Part shown: piece by piece, positions 1-5,776 of the stretch
Numbering within the stretch: position 1 is the first letter of the stretch
Layout: the number at the start of each line of letters is the position of its first letter
IMG/VR virus record: IMGVR_UViG_3300025872_000317
Coordinates: 1 to 23,072 of that record
Origin: a virus
Reading direction: 5' to 3' (one strand)
DNA: 23,072 nucleotides
Made by a program: the position numbers and the translations under genes
The notes under the pieces: generated by a model
Told to the model about the DNA's origin: nothing
Database searches by the model: none
What the model saw: the letters and a program-made list of their open reading frames with translations, nothing else

Positions 1-279
1 CCCTACCGCGCGCAGGACTTCGCCCATCTGCTGGCGGCCGATTTCCTCAGCCTTGACGCTCTTGTTTCGGACGTTGAGGTTACCGAACACAACCCGCCCT
101 TCATGCGCAGGGCCGTCGATCCGCCAGCGGATCTTGATGTACTGCCCAGTGCCGTCCTTGGTCGGACGAGCGTCGGCTTCCTGAATCGTTGCGGTATACC
201 AGCCCGGCGGCACCGGGTCGTAGGACGACTCCCGCACTGGGAGATCGTTGAGGTCAATTGCCATATCAAGACGTGCCAT
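1..279 (-). CDS. DUF669 family phage protein, probable ssDNA-binding partner (partial)
   Basis: The 93 visible codons start at the ATG whose complement is 277-279; the 3' end is outside the window. Upstream on the minus strand GGAG lies 7 bases from the ATG. The previous gene ends 2 bases before it. Residues run MARLDMAIDLNDLPV, then PPGWYTATIQEADARP, DGTGQYIKIRW and HEGRVVFGNLNV, closing with EIGRQQMGEVLRAVG. This PAGxY...GxGxYLxLxFxV...GRxxxxxLNL...A pattern is what I recognise as DUF669. DUF669 proteins commonly sit beside phage recombination ATPases and are thought to act as single-strand DNA-binding or recombination accessory proteins. That role is inferred here from the neighbouring Sak4-like gene. 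Family call good, biochemical role uncertain. Confidence 0.8.
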   Translation of the reverse strand, partial: MARLDMAIDLNDLPVRESSYDPVPPGWYTATIQEADARPTKDGTGQYIKIRWRIDGPAHEGRVVFGNLNVRNKSVKAEEIGRQQMGEVLRAVG

Positions 280-281
280 TT

Positions 282-683
282 TTATTGCTCCTTAGCTTCG
301 ATGGTATAAGACGGACGGCCTGGCTTGGCCGTGATCGCCGGGGAAAGAAGTCTGGTCGTCGTTTCGGGATACGACTTCCAAAAGTTCATGTTGATTTCTG
401 GCTTCCAGCGGAAAAGCCGCGACAGCTCATCCGTCAGGTCGTGCTCCGCTGCAAGCTCCTGCACCTTTTCGGCATCGACCTTGCGATCGATCCTGCCGGT
501 GACCTTGACGGCGTAACCGTCGACCTCAGGCCGCAGGGTTCCGTCCAGCGTCTCGGCGATCTCCAAGCGCCGCGTCAGTTCGTCCTCAATCTCGCGGCGG
601 TGGTCGGTCGCCGCTTTCTCAGTGGCTTTGCACTCGATCCAATCTGAACAAAGTTCCGATGTCGACATATTGTTAAATTTCAC
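282..683 (-). CDS. DUF7173-like phage protein of unknown function
   Basis: 133 residues. I chose the GTG at 681-683 because it overlaps the stop of the upstream Sak4-like gene (GTGA) and has a perfect GGAGG (690-694) six bases away; the ATG at 666-668 lacks a ribosome site. The N-terminal third is helical and charged (SDWIECKATEKAATDHRRE, IEDELTRRLE). The middle has GYAVKVTGRIDRKVD, and the end has FRWKPEINMNFWKSYPE followed by ITAKPGRPSYTIE. A helical hairpin, a GYKVxxTxxxxRKxD strand and a WKPExNxxxW segment match small early-operon phage proteins I know as DUF7173. Function is not established. Its place between the Sak4-like and DUF669 genes suggests a recombination or DNA-metabolism operon role. 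Confidence 0.7.
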   Translation of the reverse strand: MKFNNMSTSELCSDWIECKATEKAATDHRREIEDELTRRLEIAETLDGTLRPEVDGYAVKVTGRIDRKVDAEKVQELAAEHDLTDELSRLFRWKPEINMNFWKSYPETTTRLLSPAITAKPGRPSYTIEAKEQ

Positions 684-1351
684 AGCTCGCCTCCGATCTT
701 CTTGATCAGTGCCCCAAGATCCGGCTCTTCCCACATATCGAGCGCGCCGCTTCGGTCCTTCGCAAGCCAAGCGCCGTCGGGCTGGCACTGCAGAACCCGG
801 ACGGGGTTGCCGTCGGCGTCCTTCTCGACGCGCAGAGCCAGTACCTCGTCGAAGAAGTAAGGCAACATCTGGCCGGTTTTATTGCCGGGCATGCTGGGCG
901 CGTAGAGGATCTTGCCCATTTCGTCCTGCGACTTGTCCAACTTGGCCGACATATAGACGTGCTTACCCGGCAGGTCGCGGAAGGCGCGAATGAGATCCGC
1001 CATCTGCTCCTGCATCGCGCCGTATGCCTGGCGCGGGTCCTTCGTTGCCTTCTTCTCGGCGTTGAGAACGACCTCGGCGATCTCGCTGATTGAGTCGAGC
1101 GCGACGGACTGGTACGCCTTCGCTTCGTCGCTAGAAAGCAACCAGGCGTAGGCTTCGTGCAGGTCGTTGATGTTGCTGATCTCAATGAAAGGCAGATCCG
1201 CCTGCCGGATTGATAGCAAACCGGCTTCTGAAGAAAGGATGATCGGGTCGGGCAAGCTCGGAATGAGCGAGGTCTTGCCTGCGCCTGCAGCGCCGTAGCA
1301 GAGCAGTTTCACGCCGGAGGCGGCGATGCTATTGGTTCGTTGAAGTTTCAT
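680..1351 (-). CDS. Sak4-like RecA-fold recombination ATPase (AAA_24 phage nucleotide-binding protein)
   Basis: 223 residues. A Walker A motif GAAGAGKTS is at residues 20-28 after a short strand (VKLLCY). The probable Walker B aspartate is D86 in SVALDSISE. A later strand HVYMSAKLDK (131-140) and the segment KTGQMLPYFFDEVLALRV complete the minimal RecA-like core. Length and motif order fit the AAA_24/Sak4 group, phage ATPases that promote single-strand annealing or strand exchange together with an SSB. The start ATG overlaps the stop of the upstream 73-residue gene by 4 bases (ATGA), so translation is probably coupled. The nearby DUF669 gene is the plausible SSB partner. Sak4 activity itself is inferred; the ATPase fold is clear from the motifs. 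Confidence 0.85.
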   Translation of the reverse strand: MKLQRTNSIAASGVKLLCYGAAGAGKTSLIPSLPDPIILSSEAGLLSIRQADLPFIEISNINDLHEAYAWLLSSDEAKAYQSVALDSISEIAEVVLNAEKKATKDPRQAYGAMQEQMADLIRAFRDLPGKHVYMSAKLDKSQDEMGKILYAPSMPGNKTGQMLPYFFDEVLALRVEKDADGNPVRVLQCQPDGAWLAKDRSGALDMWEEPDLGALIKKIGGEL

Positions 1352-1569
1352 TCGACTTCTACCTCTTCAATGTCCACGCCCTCGTCGCTGACCATGTACG
1401 TGCGAACAGTTCGGTCTTTGCTCCAGTACGAGCGAAGCTCAATGTGGCCGTCTTGCTCTGCCTTTTCGCACCAGGCCGACAACATGTCGGGGGTGATGTA
1501 GCCCAGGTTGCTGTATTCGTTGAGCCAGGCAAGGATTTCGCGTGCGCCGGTGTCGTTGATTCGTAGCAT
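1348..1569 (-). CDS. hypothetical 73-residue early protein, first gene of the leftward operon
   Basis: I chose the ATG complementary to 1567-1569 because GAGG lies about 8 bases upstream (minus-strand GAGGAAAAACAAATG). An upstream ATG at 1621-1623 is in frame but would run through the leftward promoter. The protein begins MLRINDTGAREILAWLNEY, continues YITPDMLSAWCEKAE and ends in an acidic tail VSDEGVDIEEVEVE. The N-terminal part looks helical; the HIELRSYWSKDRTVRTYMVS part alternates like beta strands. I see no helix-turn-helix, so it does not look like a CI-type repressor despite facing the Cro-like gene. Short early phage proteins with this helical-then-acidic layout are common, but I cannot assign a function. 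Confidence 0.7.
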   Translation of the reverse strand: MLRINDTGAREILAWLNEYSNLGYITPDMLSAWCEKAEQDGHIELRSYWSKDRTVRTYMVSDEGVDIEEVEVE

Positions 1570-1611
1570 TTGTTTTTCCTCTTCAGCCCCTTCGGCGAAT
1601 CCGTTCGGGCA

Positions 1612-1647
1612 TGTGGACATCATCCCGGTTTCTGTTTAGCATGTCAA
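1612..1647 (-). promoter_or_regulatory. leftward early promoter (sigma-70 type)
   Basis: On the minus strand a perfect -35 TTGACA (complement of 1642-1647) is followed after exactly 17 bases by GATGAT (complement of 1619-1624), a 4/6 match to TATAAT. Transcription would begin near 1612, about 43 bases before the ATG of the 73-residue gene, and would serve the whole leftward operon. It overlaps the rightward promoter on the other strand. Confidence 0.6.
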
Positions 1648-1649
1648 CA
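1614..1649 (+). promoter_or_regulatory. rightward early promoter (sigma-70 type)
   Basis: TGGACA at 1614-1619 (5/6 to TTGACA) and TAGCAT at 1637-1642 (4/6 to TATAAT) are separated by 17 bases, giving a start near 1649 and a leader of about 30 bases before the Cro-like gene. Its -35 box abuts the -10 box of the leftward promoter and the reverse, so one polymerase should exclude the other. Weaker by consensus than the leftward promoter. Confidence 0.45.
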
Positions 1650-1680
1650 CCTAAATGCTTCAACAAAAGGTAAATCATTG

Positions 1681-1854
1681 ATGACAACAGACGAGGCAAT
1701 CAAGTTCTACGGAACCAAGAAGGCGCTTGCCCAGGCGCTCGACATCTGGCCGCACGTGATCAGTCGATGGGGCAAATACCCGCCGATGGCAAGGCAGTAC
1801 GAACTGGAGGTCAAGACCAGGGGCGAGCTGAAGGCGGACCATGAACACAACTGA
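1681..1854 (+). CDS. Cro/YdaS-like helix-turn-helix regulator
   Basis: 57 residues starting MTTDEAIKFYGTKKALAQAL. The ATG at 1681 has AAAAGG ten bases upstream; longer in-frame extensions would run back through the promoter. The core YGTKKALAQALDI-WPHVISRWGK is a helix-turn-helix of the small Cro/YdaS type: first helix, tight turn, then recognition helix ending in xxSRWGK. It is followed by PPMARQYELEVKTRGELKA, which fits the usual P(P/E)xRAxxIexxTxGxLka ending. It should bind the symmetric sites just upstream and tune the divergent early promoters. The 3' end overlaps the replication gene by 14 bases. No CI-type partner is encoded opposite it. Biological role as Cro rather than antitoxin is inferred from context. 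Confidence 0.8.
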   Translation: MTTDEAIKFYGTKKALAQALDIWPHVISRWGKYPPMARQYELEVKTRGELKADHEHN

Positions 1855-3703
1855 AGCGGCGCTCGGCTACGCCGCGCTCGGTTGGCGCGTTCTGCCCATC
1901 CTGGCCGACAGCAAGGCGCCTGCGACGCAGCATGGCGTGCATGACGCCACGACCGACGAGGCGCAGTTGCGCGCGTGGTTTGAGCATTCGAATCACAACA
2001 TCGCCATCGCAGCCGGTCGGGATAGCGGTATCGTCGTGTTCGATGTCGACCCGCGCAATGGCGGTGAGGACGGCTGGGCTGAGTGGCTCGAGAACAACGG
2101 CAGCCTCGACGAAGGCGCGGTGCAGCTCACCGCTGGAGGCGGAACGCACCACGTCGCCATCTATGACGAATCCATCCGCAGCTGCAAGCTCGCCCAGGGC
2201 GTCGATCTGCTCTCCGACGGGCGTTACTTTCTGGTCTATCCCAGCGTCATCAACGGGCGCGCATACGAGTGGGAAGCATCAAGCGATCCGTTCGACGGCG
2301 TTGCGCCCGCGCCAGTTCCGGCACACTGGATCAGCGCGATCACAACCCGCAAGCGCGAAGCGCCCAAAACAACGGACGGGAATCTGATCACCGGTAACCG
2401 CAACAGCGGCTTAACCGCTCTGGCTGGCGCTATGCGGCGGCACGGCATGACGCAAACGGAGATCCTGGCTGCGCTCCAGATCGCCAATGAGGAACGCTGC
2501 GAGGTGCCGCTGCCGTCCTCTGAGATCGCCCAGATTGCGCGGTCTGTCAGCCGGTACGAACCTGAGTGGGACTACGCTGCCGACGTAGCTCTCGGCACGG
2601 AAGCGGTCGAAAACATCCTCGAGGCTGAGCGGGCGAAGCGCGCCGACTACTACCTGACCCGCGCGACATCCTATCTGTCACAGCCGACGCCAATACGCTG
2701 GGCTGTGAAGCGATGGATACCAGACCAAGGTCTGACCATGATCTACGGCGAGAGCGGAGCCGGTAAGACGTTCGTGCTGCTCGACGTTCTCTGCCATATG
2801 GCAGCTGGCATGCAGTGGCAAGGCCTAAAGACGAAGCCGGGCGTTGTCGTTCTGCTCGCAGGCGAGGGCCATCATGGTCTGCGGCAGCGGGTGGCCGCAT
2901 GGTGCATGCATCACCAGGTCGACCGCCTCGACAATCTATTGATCGCCAATAAGGCCATCGACGTCGACTCGCCTGCCGCTGCTATCCAGATCCTGCACGC
3001 CGTCATGGAAGCCACCGACGAGGAGGTGGCGTTCCTCGCCATCGATACTGTCAACAACCACATGTCCGGCGACGAGAACAGCGCGCGGGACACGAGGATG
3101 TTCTTGAACCAAGTGGCGGTTGTGTCATCAGCCCTAGGCGCAGGCGTCGCAATCAATCACCACGTCGGCGTGGCGGCAGAGGCCAAAACCCGCGCTCGAG
3201 GCTCCAGCGCGTGGAAGGCGTCGCTTGATGCGTCCATTCTGGTCACGAACGACGACGGCGCGATCACTGTAAAATGCACCAAGATGAAGGATGCAGAAGA
3301 GCCGGAGGAGATCTACGGAACGCTTACGCAAGTCGCTCTCGGGTGGTTTGATGACGACGGAGAAGAAATTAAAGGCGCGGTATTTGCTGCGACAGAAAAG
3401 CCAATAACTAACAAGACAACATCAAAGATAGACCAGCACCGGAAGCTGTTCGAGAACGCCTGGTTCGCCAGCGACAGAGAGGTTAAAAAGGGTTCGCCTT
3501 ATTTAGACCGAATGGTTTTCATTGAATATCTAATTAGCCAGAAGGGATTAACTGAGCAGTCGGCGAAGGCTTACGCAAAGCCCAGCCAGAAGGGCAAACC
3601 GATCTCTGATTTAATAGATGCAGATATTATTGAGGGGTTCGCGAACGGCTGGATTGTAAAGCATGATTACCATGCTAGCGCCATGATGGTCAGCGGGAAC
3701 TAA
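1841..3703 (+). CDS. bifunctional primase-polymerase / RepA-like helicase replication protein
   Basis: 620 residues. The N-terminal PrimPol domain (about 5-165) opens with ALGYAALGWRVLPI and carries the metal motif VFDVDPRNGG (D68, D70) and GGGTHHVAIY (H103, H104). A primase C-terminal linker (about 185-240) contains GNRNSGLTALAGAMRR. The ATPase domain (about 285-520) has Walker A GESGAGKT (303-310), Walker B FLAIDTVNN (D402), INHHVG (438-443) and RGSSAWKA (453-460), as in AAA_25/RepA-type hexameric helicases. The last 90 residues are more AT-rich in DNA and may hold an origin-binding domain. GAAGGCGG precedes the ATG. Such fusions prime and unwind phage DNA, here probably at the repeat region just downstream. 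The domain calls are firm. Confidence 0.9.
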   Translation: MNTTEAALGYAALGWRVLPILADSKAPATQHGVHDATTDEAQLRAWFEHSNHNIAIAAGRDSGIVVFDVDPRNGGEDGWAEWLENNGSLDEGAVQLTAGGGTHHVAIYDESIRSCKLAQGVDLLSDGRYFLVYPSVINGRAYEWEASSDPFDGVAPAPVPAHWISAITTRKREAPKTTDGNLITGNRNSGLTALAGAMRRHGMTQTEILAALQIANEERCEVPLPSSEIAQIARSVSRYEPEWDYAADVALGTEAVENILEAERAKRADYYLTRATSYLSQPTPIRWAVKRWIPDQGLTMIYGESGAGKTFVLLDVLCHMAAGMQWQGLKTKPGVVVLLAGEGHHGLRQRVAAWCMHHQVDRLDNLLIANKAIDVDSPAAAIQILHAVMEATDEEVAFLAIDTVNNHMSGDENSARDTRMFLNQVAVVSSALGAGVAINHHVGVAAEAKTRARGSSAWKASLDASILVTNDDGAITVKCTKMKDAEEPEEIYGTLTQVALGWFDDDGEEIKGAVFAATEKPITNKTTSKIDQHRKLFENAWFASDREVKKGSPYLDRMVFIEYLISQKGLTEQSAKAYAKPSQKGKPISDLIDADIIEGFANGWIVKHDYHASAMMVSGN

Positions 3704-3818
3704 GGGAACTTTTGGGAACTGTTCCGGAACTGTTCCGTTAGGCAAAGGCAATTGGCCGGGAACGAACGGAACTATACCTTAGGATAGTTCCCAGTTCCCG
3801 CCTGTTGCGCGGGGAACT
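3695..3818. repeat. GGAAC/GTTCC iteron-like cluster, candidate replication origin
   Basis: Eleven copies of GGAAC occur in 124 bases: forward at 3696, 3705, 3715, 3726, 3759, 3768 and 3813, and reverse at 3721, 3732, 3787 and 3794. The first four forward copies are 9, 10 and 11 bases apart, close to one helical turn. Two tandem 11-base palindromes GGAACTGTTCC occupy 3715-3736. The cluster starts in the last codons of the replication gene and fills the non-coding gap after it. Iterated sites beside a replication initiator are the usual layout of phage and plasmid origins; origin function is inferred. Confidence 0.6.
3757..3800. repeat. large nested inverted repeat inside the iteron cluster
   Basis: CGGGAAC (3757-3763) pairs with GTTCCCG (3794-3800), and GGAACTAT (3768-3775) pairs with ATAGTTCC (3784-3791). 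Together they form a 15-pair stem with a small internal loop (4 versus 2 bases) and an 8-base loop ACCTTAGG. No T-run follows on the plus strand, so it does not look like an intrinsic terminator. It could be a cruciform or unwinding element of an origin, or an RNA structure upstream of the DUF3310 gene. Confidence 0.6.
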
Positions 3819-3850
3819 GTTACGATGAAGCAACGAGAATGAGGTAGAAC

Positions 3851-4063
3851 GTGGGAAACGAAAACGCCAACTCGCGCCAGCACGGCGGAACGCACTACAT
3901 CGACAGGGTGGTGCAGCCGTGGGATTATATAGCGGCTAATAACTTGGGTTTTTTTGAGGGCAATATAATAAAATACGTCACGCGCTGGCAGGCCAAAGGC
4001 GGCGTCGCCGACTTGGAGAAGGCGCGGCATTATTTGGATAAGCTAATCGAGATATCCAAATGA
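3851..4063 (+). CDS. DUF3310 (SaV-like) phage protein
   Basis: 70 residues from a GTG start at 3851 with GAGG six bases upstream. The sequence has GGTHYIDRVVQPWDYI, then NNLGFFEGNIIKYVTRWQAK and ADLEKARHYLDKLI. This is the DUF3310 pattern HYxxxxxxPxDxI...FxxGNxIKYxxRxxxKxGxxDLxKAxxYLxxxI, at normal family length. The family is common in phage replication regions and is sometimes called nucleotide-kinase-like, but no activity is established. The stop overlaps the methyltransferase start (ATGA), implying coupled translation. The DNA is more AT-rich than the terminase genes downstream. Confidence 0.85.
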   Translation: MGNENANSRQHGGTHYIDRVVQPWDYIAANNLGFFEGNIIKYVTRWQAKGGVADLEKARHYLDKLIEISK

Positions 4064-5382
4064 ATATAAACGTCAAATATAAATTAACGGACGAATTAAT
4101 ACCTTATGCGCGTAATTCGCGCACGCATTCCGATGATCAGGTGGCGCAGATCGCCGCCAGCATCAAGGAGTGGGGCTGGACGACGCCGATCCTGGTCGAT
4201 GAGACCGGCGGCATCATCGCGGGCCACGGGCGGCTACTGGCGGCGCGTAAGCTGAAGATGGAGCAAGTGCCCACCATCGAGGCCGCTGGCTGGTCTGATG
4301 CACAAAAGCGCGCCTACGTCATCGCGGACAATAAGCTGGCGCTGAACGCAGGATGGGATGAGTCGCTCCTGGCGCTTGAGTTCGGTGAGCTTGAAGGGCT
4401 TGGGTTTGACGTTGAACTAACCGGGTTCAGCGCGGAGGAGATTGCGGCTCTGACGCCAGAGGAGGTTCCAGCGGCGCTTACCGATGAGGACGAGGTGCCG
4501 GAGCCGCCAGAGGAGCCGGTGACTAGGCTCGGAGACGTTTGGCTGCTTGGGCGGCATCGGGTGATGTGCGGGGACTCGACGAGCGTTGATGCCGTTGAGA
4601 AACTGATGGATGGTAGTCACGCACAGTTTTGCTTTACTAGCCCACCATACGCCGACCAGAGGGAATACAACGGCGGCAAAGAATTGAGCACCCAGCACCT
4701 TGCGACGTTTATTCGTGCCAGCAATGGGGTCTGCAATTTTTTTGCGGTAAATCTCGGTTTGAGCAGGAAGAACGGAGAAATAAACACTTATTGGGAAGAC
4801 TACATAGAAGAAGCACGTCAATGCGGCCTTAAGCTAGTGAGTTGGAACATATGGGATAGATCAGGAGAAGGCGGAAGCATCGGAAACATGACTGCACCGT
4901 TCCCGATCAATCACGAATGGATTTTTGTTTTTGCGAATGAGGCACCAAATTTAAGTCGCACAATTCCAAACAAACACGGCGGGAAAGGAGTTTCCGCAAC
5001 AATTCGCGGTGCAGATTCTGAATTTGCAGAACGCAAGAGCGTCGTCCATGAATTTGGCAAGCTTGGCACCGTCTTGAAATGCGGCGTCCAGAGAGGCAAG
5101 AACGAGCACCCGGCGATGTTCCCGGTGGAACTCCCACAGAGTTACATTGAAGCATGCACAAACAATGGCGGCATCGTTTATGAACCGTTTGGTGGAAGTG
5201 GAACGACGCTGATTGCATGCGAAAAGACCAGCCGCGTCGCCCGCCTGATGGAACTCGACCCAAAGTATTGCGACGTCATCATCAAGCGCTGGCAGGACTA
5301 CACTGGCAAGCAAGCAACACACGCAGAAACTGGACAACCTTTCGCGGAGGTTAGCAATGGCAACAAAGAAGCCTACACTTGA
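4060..5382 (+). CDS. ParB-domain / DNA methyltransferase fusion protein
   Basis: 440 residues. Residues about 5-95 form a ParB/Srx-like domain with IIAGHGRLLAARKL (52-65) and the phage-typical YVIADNKLALNAGW. After an acidic, proline-rich linker (135-155), the catalytic part begins LGDVWLLGRHRVMCGDST. Motif IV is TSPPY (193-197) and the AdoMet-binding motif I is EPFGGSGTT (375-383), followed by ELDPKYCDVII. The IV-before-I order is beta-class. TSPPY is most often seen in N4-cytosine enzymes, while N6-adenine enzymes usually have DPPY, so the target base is inferred. Residues about 195-340 would carry target recognition and are encoded by visibly AT-richer DNA. The enzyme could protect phage DNA from host restriction. 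No cognate nuclease is nearby. The 3' end overlaps the next gene by 26 bases. Confidence 0.88.
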   Translation: MNINVKYKLTDELIPYARNSRTHSDDQVAQIAASIKEWGWTTPILVDETGGIIAGHGRLLAARKLKMEQVPTIEAAGWSDAQKRAYVIADNKLALNAGWDESLLALEFGELEGLGFDVELTGFSAEEIAALTPEEVPAALTDEDEVPEPPEEPVTRLGDVWLLGRHRVMCGDSTSVDAVEKLMDGSHAQFCFTSPPYADQREYNGGKELSTQHLATFIRASNGVCNFFAVNLGLSRKNGEINTYWEDYIEEARQCGLKLVSWNIWDRSGEGGSIGNMTAPFPINHEWIFVFANEAPNLSRTIPNKHGGKGVSATIRGADSEFAERKSVVHEFGKLGTVLKCGVQRGKNEHPAMFPVELPQSYIEACTNNGGIVYEPFGGSGTTLIACEKTSRVARLMELDPKYCDVIIKRWQDYTGKQATHAETGQPFAEVSNGNKEAYT

Positions 5383-5776
5383 AACTTCGGATGTAAAAAA
5401 GACAAACGGGCACGGCGGAGCGCGTCCAGGCGCAGGTCAGCCGCCGTTTAAGCCGACTGACGCTGAGCGAAAGCAGGTCGAGGCGCTGTCAGGGTACGGT
5501 TTGCCTTTCGAGCAGATCGCGGTTCTCGTGCGCGACGGCATTGACGCCGACACGCTGCGCAAGCACTTTTCTCAAGAGCTGATGTCCGGCAAGGCGAAGG
5601 CGAACGGGCAGGTCGGCAAGACCCTGTTTCAGAAGGTCATGGCCGGCGACACCGCGGCGGCGATTTGGTGGAGCAAGACACAGATGCGGTGGAAGGAGGT
5701 TCAGCACCACGAGCACACGGGCGTTGATGGCGCTCCGATTGAGATCCGAAAGATCGAGCGCGTGATTAAGCGTTGA
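5357..5776 (+). CDS. terminase small subunit
   Basis: 139 residues. The ATG has GGAGG seven bases upstream, although the start lies inside the methyltransferase gene. The N-terminus is lysine-rich and contains GGARPGAGQPPFKPTD. A helix-turn-helix-like segment follows (EALSGYGLPFEQIAVLVRD, GIDADTLRKHF), then KTLFQKVMAGDTAAAIWWSK and TQMRWKEVQH. The GRPxFxPTD...YG(L/I)PxxxIAxLI...TLRKHFxxEL...GDxxAxIWWxKTxxGW pattern marks the short DNA-binding terminase subunits seen just upstream of large subunits. It should recognise the packaging site and load the large subunit. The product is basic at the C-terminus. Function rests on motif plus position. Confidence 0.8.
   Translation: MATKKPTLETSDVKKTNGHGGARPGAGQPPFKPTDAERKQVEALSGYGLPFEQIAVLVRDGIDADTLRKHFSQELMSGKAKANGQVGKTLFQKVMAGDTAAAIWWSKTQMRWKEVQHHEHTGVDGAPIEIRKIERVIKR

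Larger units (their letters stand above)
1611..1659. promoter_or_regulatory. candidate operator region between the divergent early operons
   Basis: Three symmetric elements overlap both promoters. First, ATGTGGACAT (1611-1620) has perfect ATGT/ACAT arms. Second, TGTGGACAT (1612-1620) and ATGTCAACA (1641-1649) form an inverted repeat matching at 8 of 9 positions, centred between the promoters. Third, AGCAT (1638-1642) and ATGCT (1655-1659) form a dyad with a 12-base gap. The Cro-like product encoded just downstream is the obvious candidate ligand. Which element it would bind is not decided by the sequence. Confidence 0.45.

Noticed and set aside
1570-1680. N-terminal extension of the Cro-like gene back to 1570
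   Set aside because: It would translate through both promoters and carries a non-family sequence. The ATG at 1681 starts exactly where the family pattern begins.
3757-3800. Intrinsic terminator after the replication gene
   Set aside because: The stem is strong, but no T-run follows on either relevant side and the next gene belongs to the same direction. An origin or structural role fits better.
5357-5382. Frameshift joining the methyltransferase and small terminase frames
   Set aside because: The 26-base overlap has a normal stop for the first gene and a good ribosome site plus ATG for the second. No slippery sequence is apparent.
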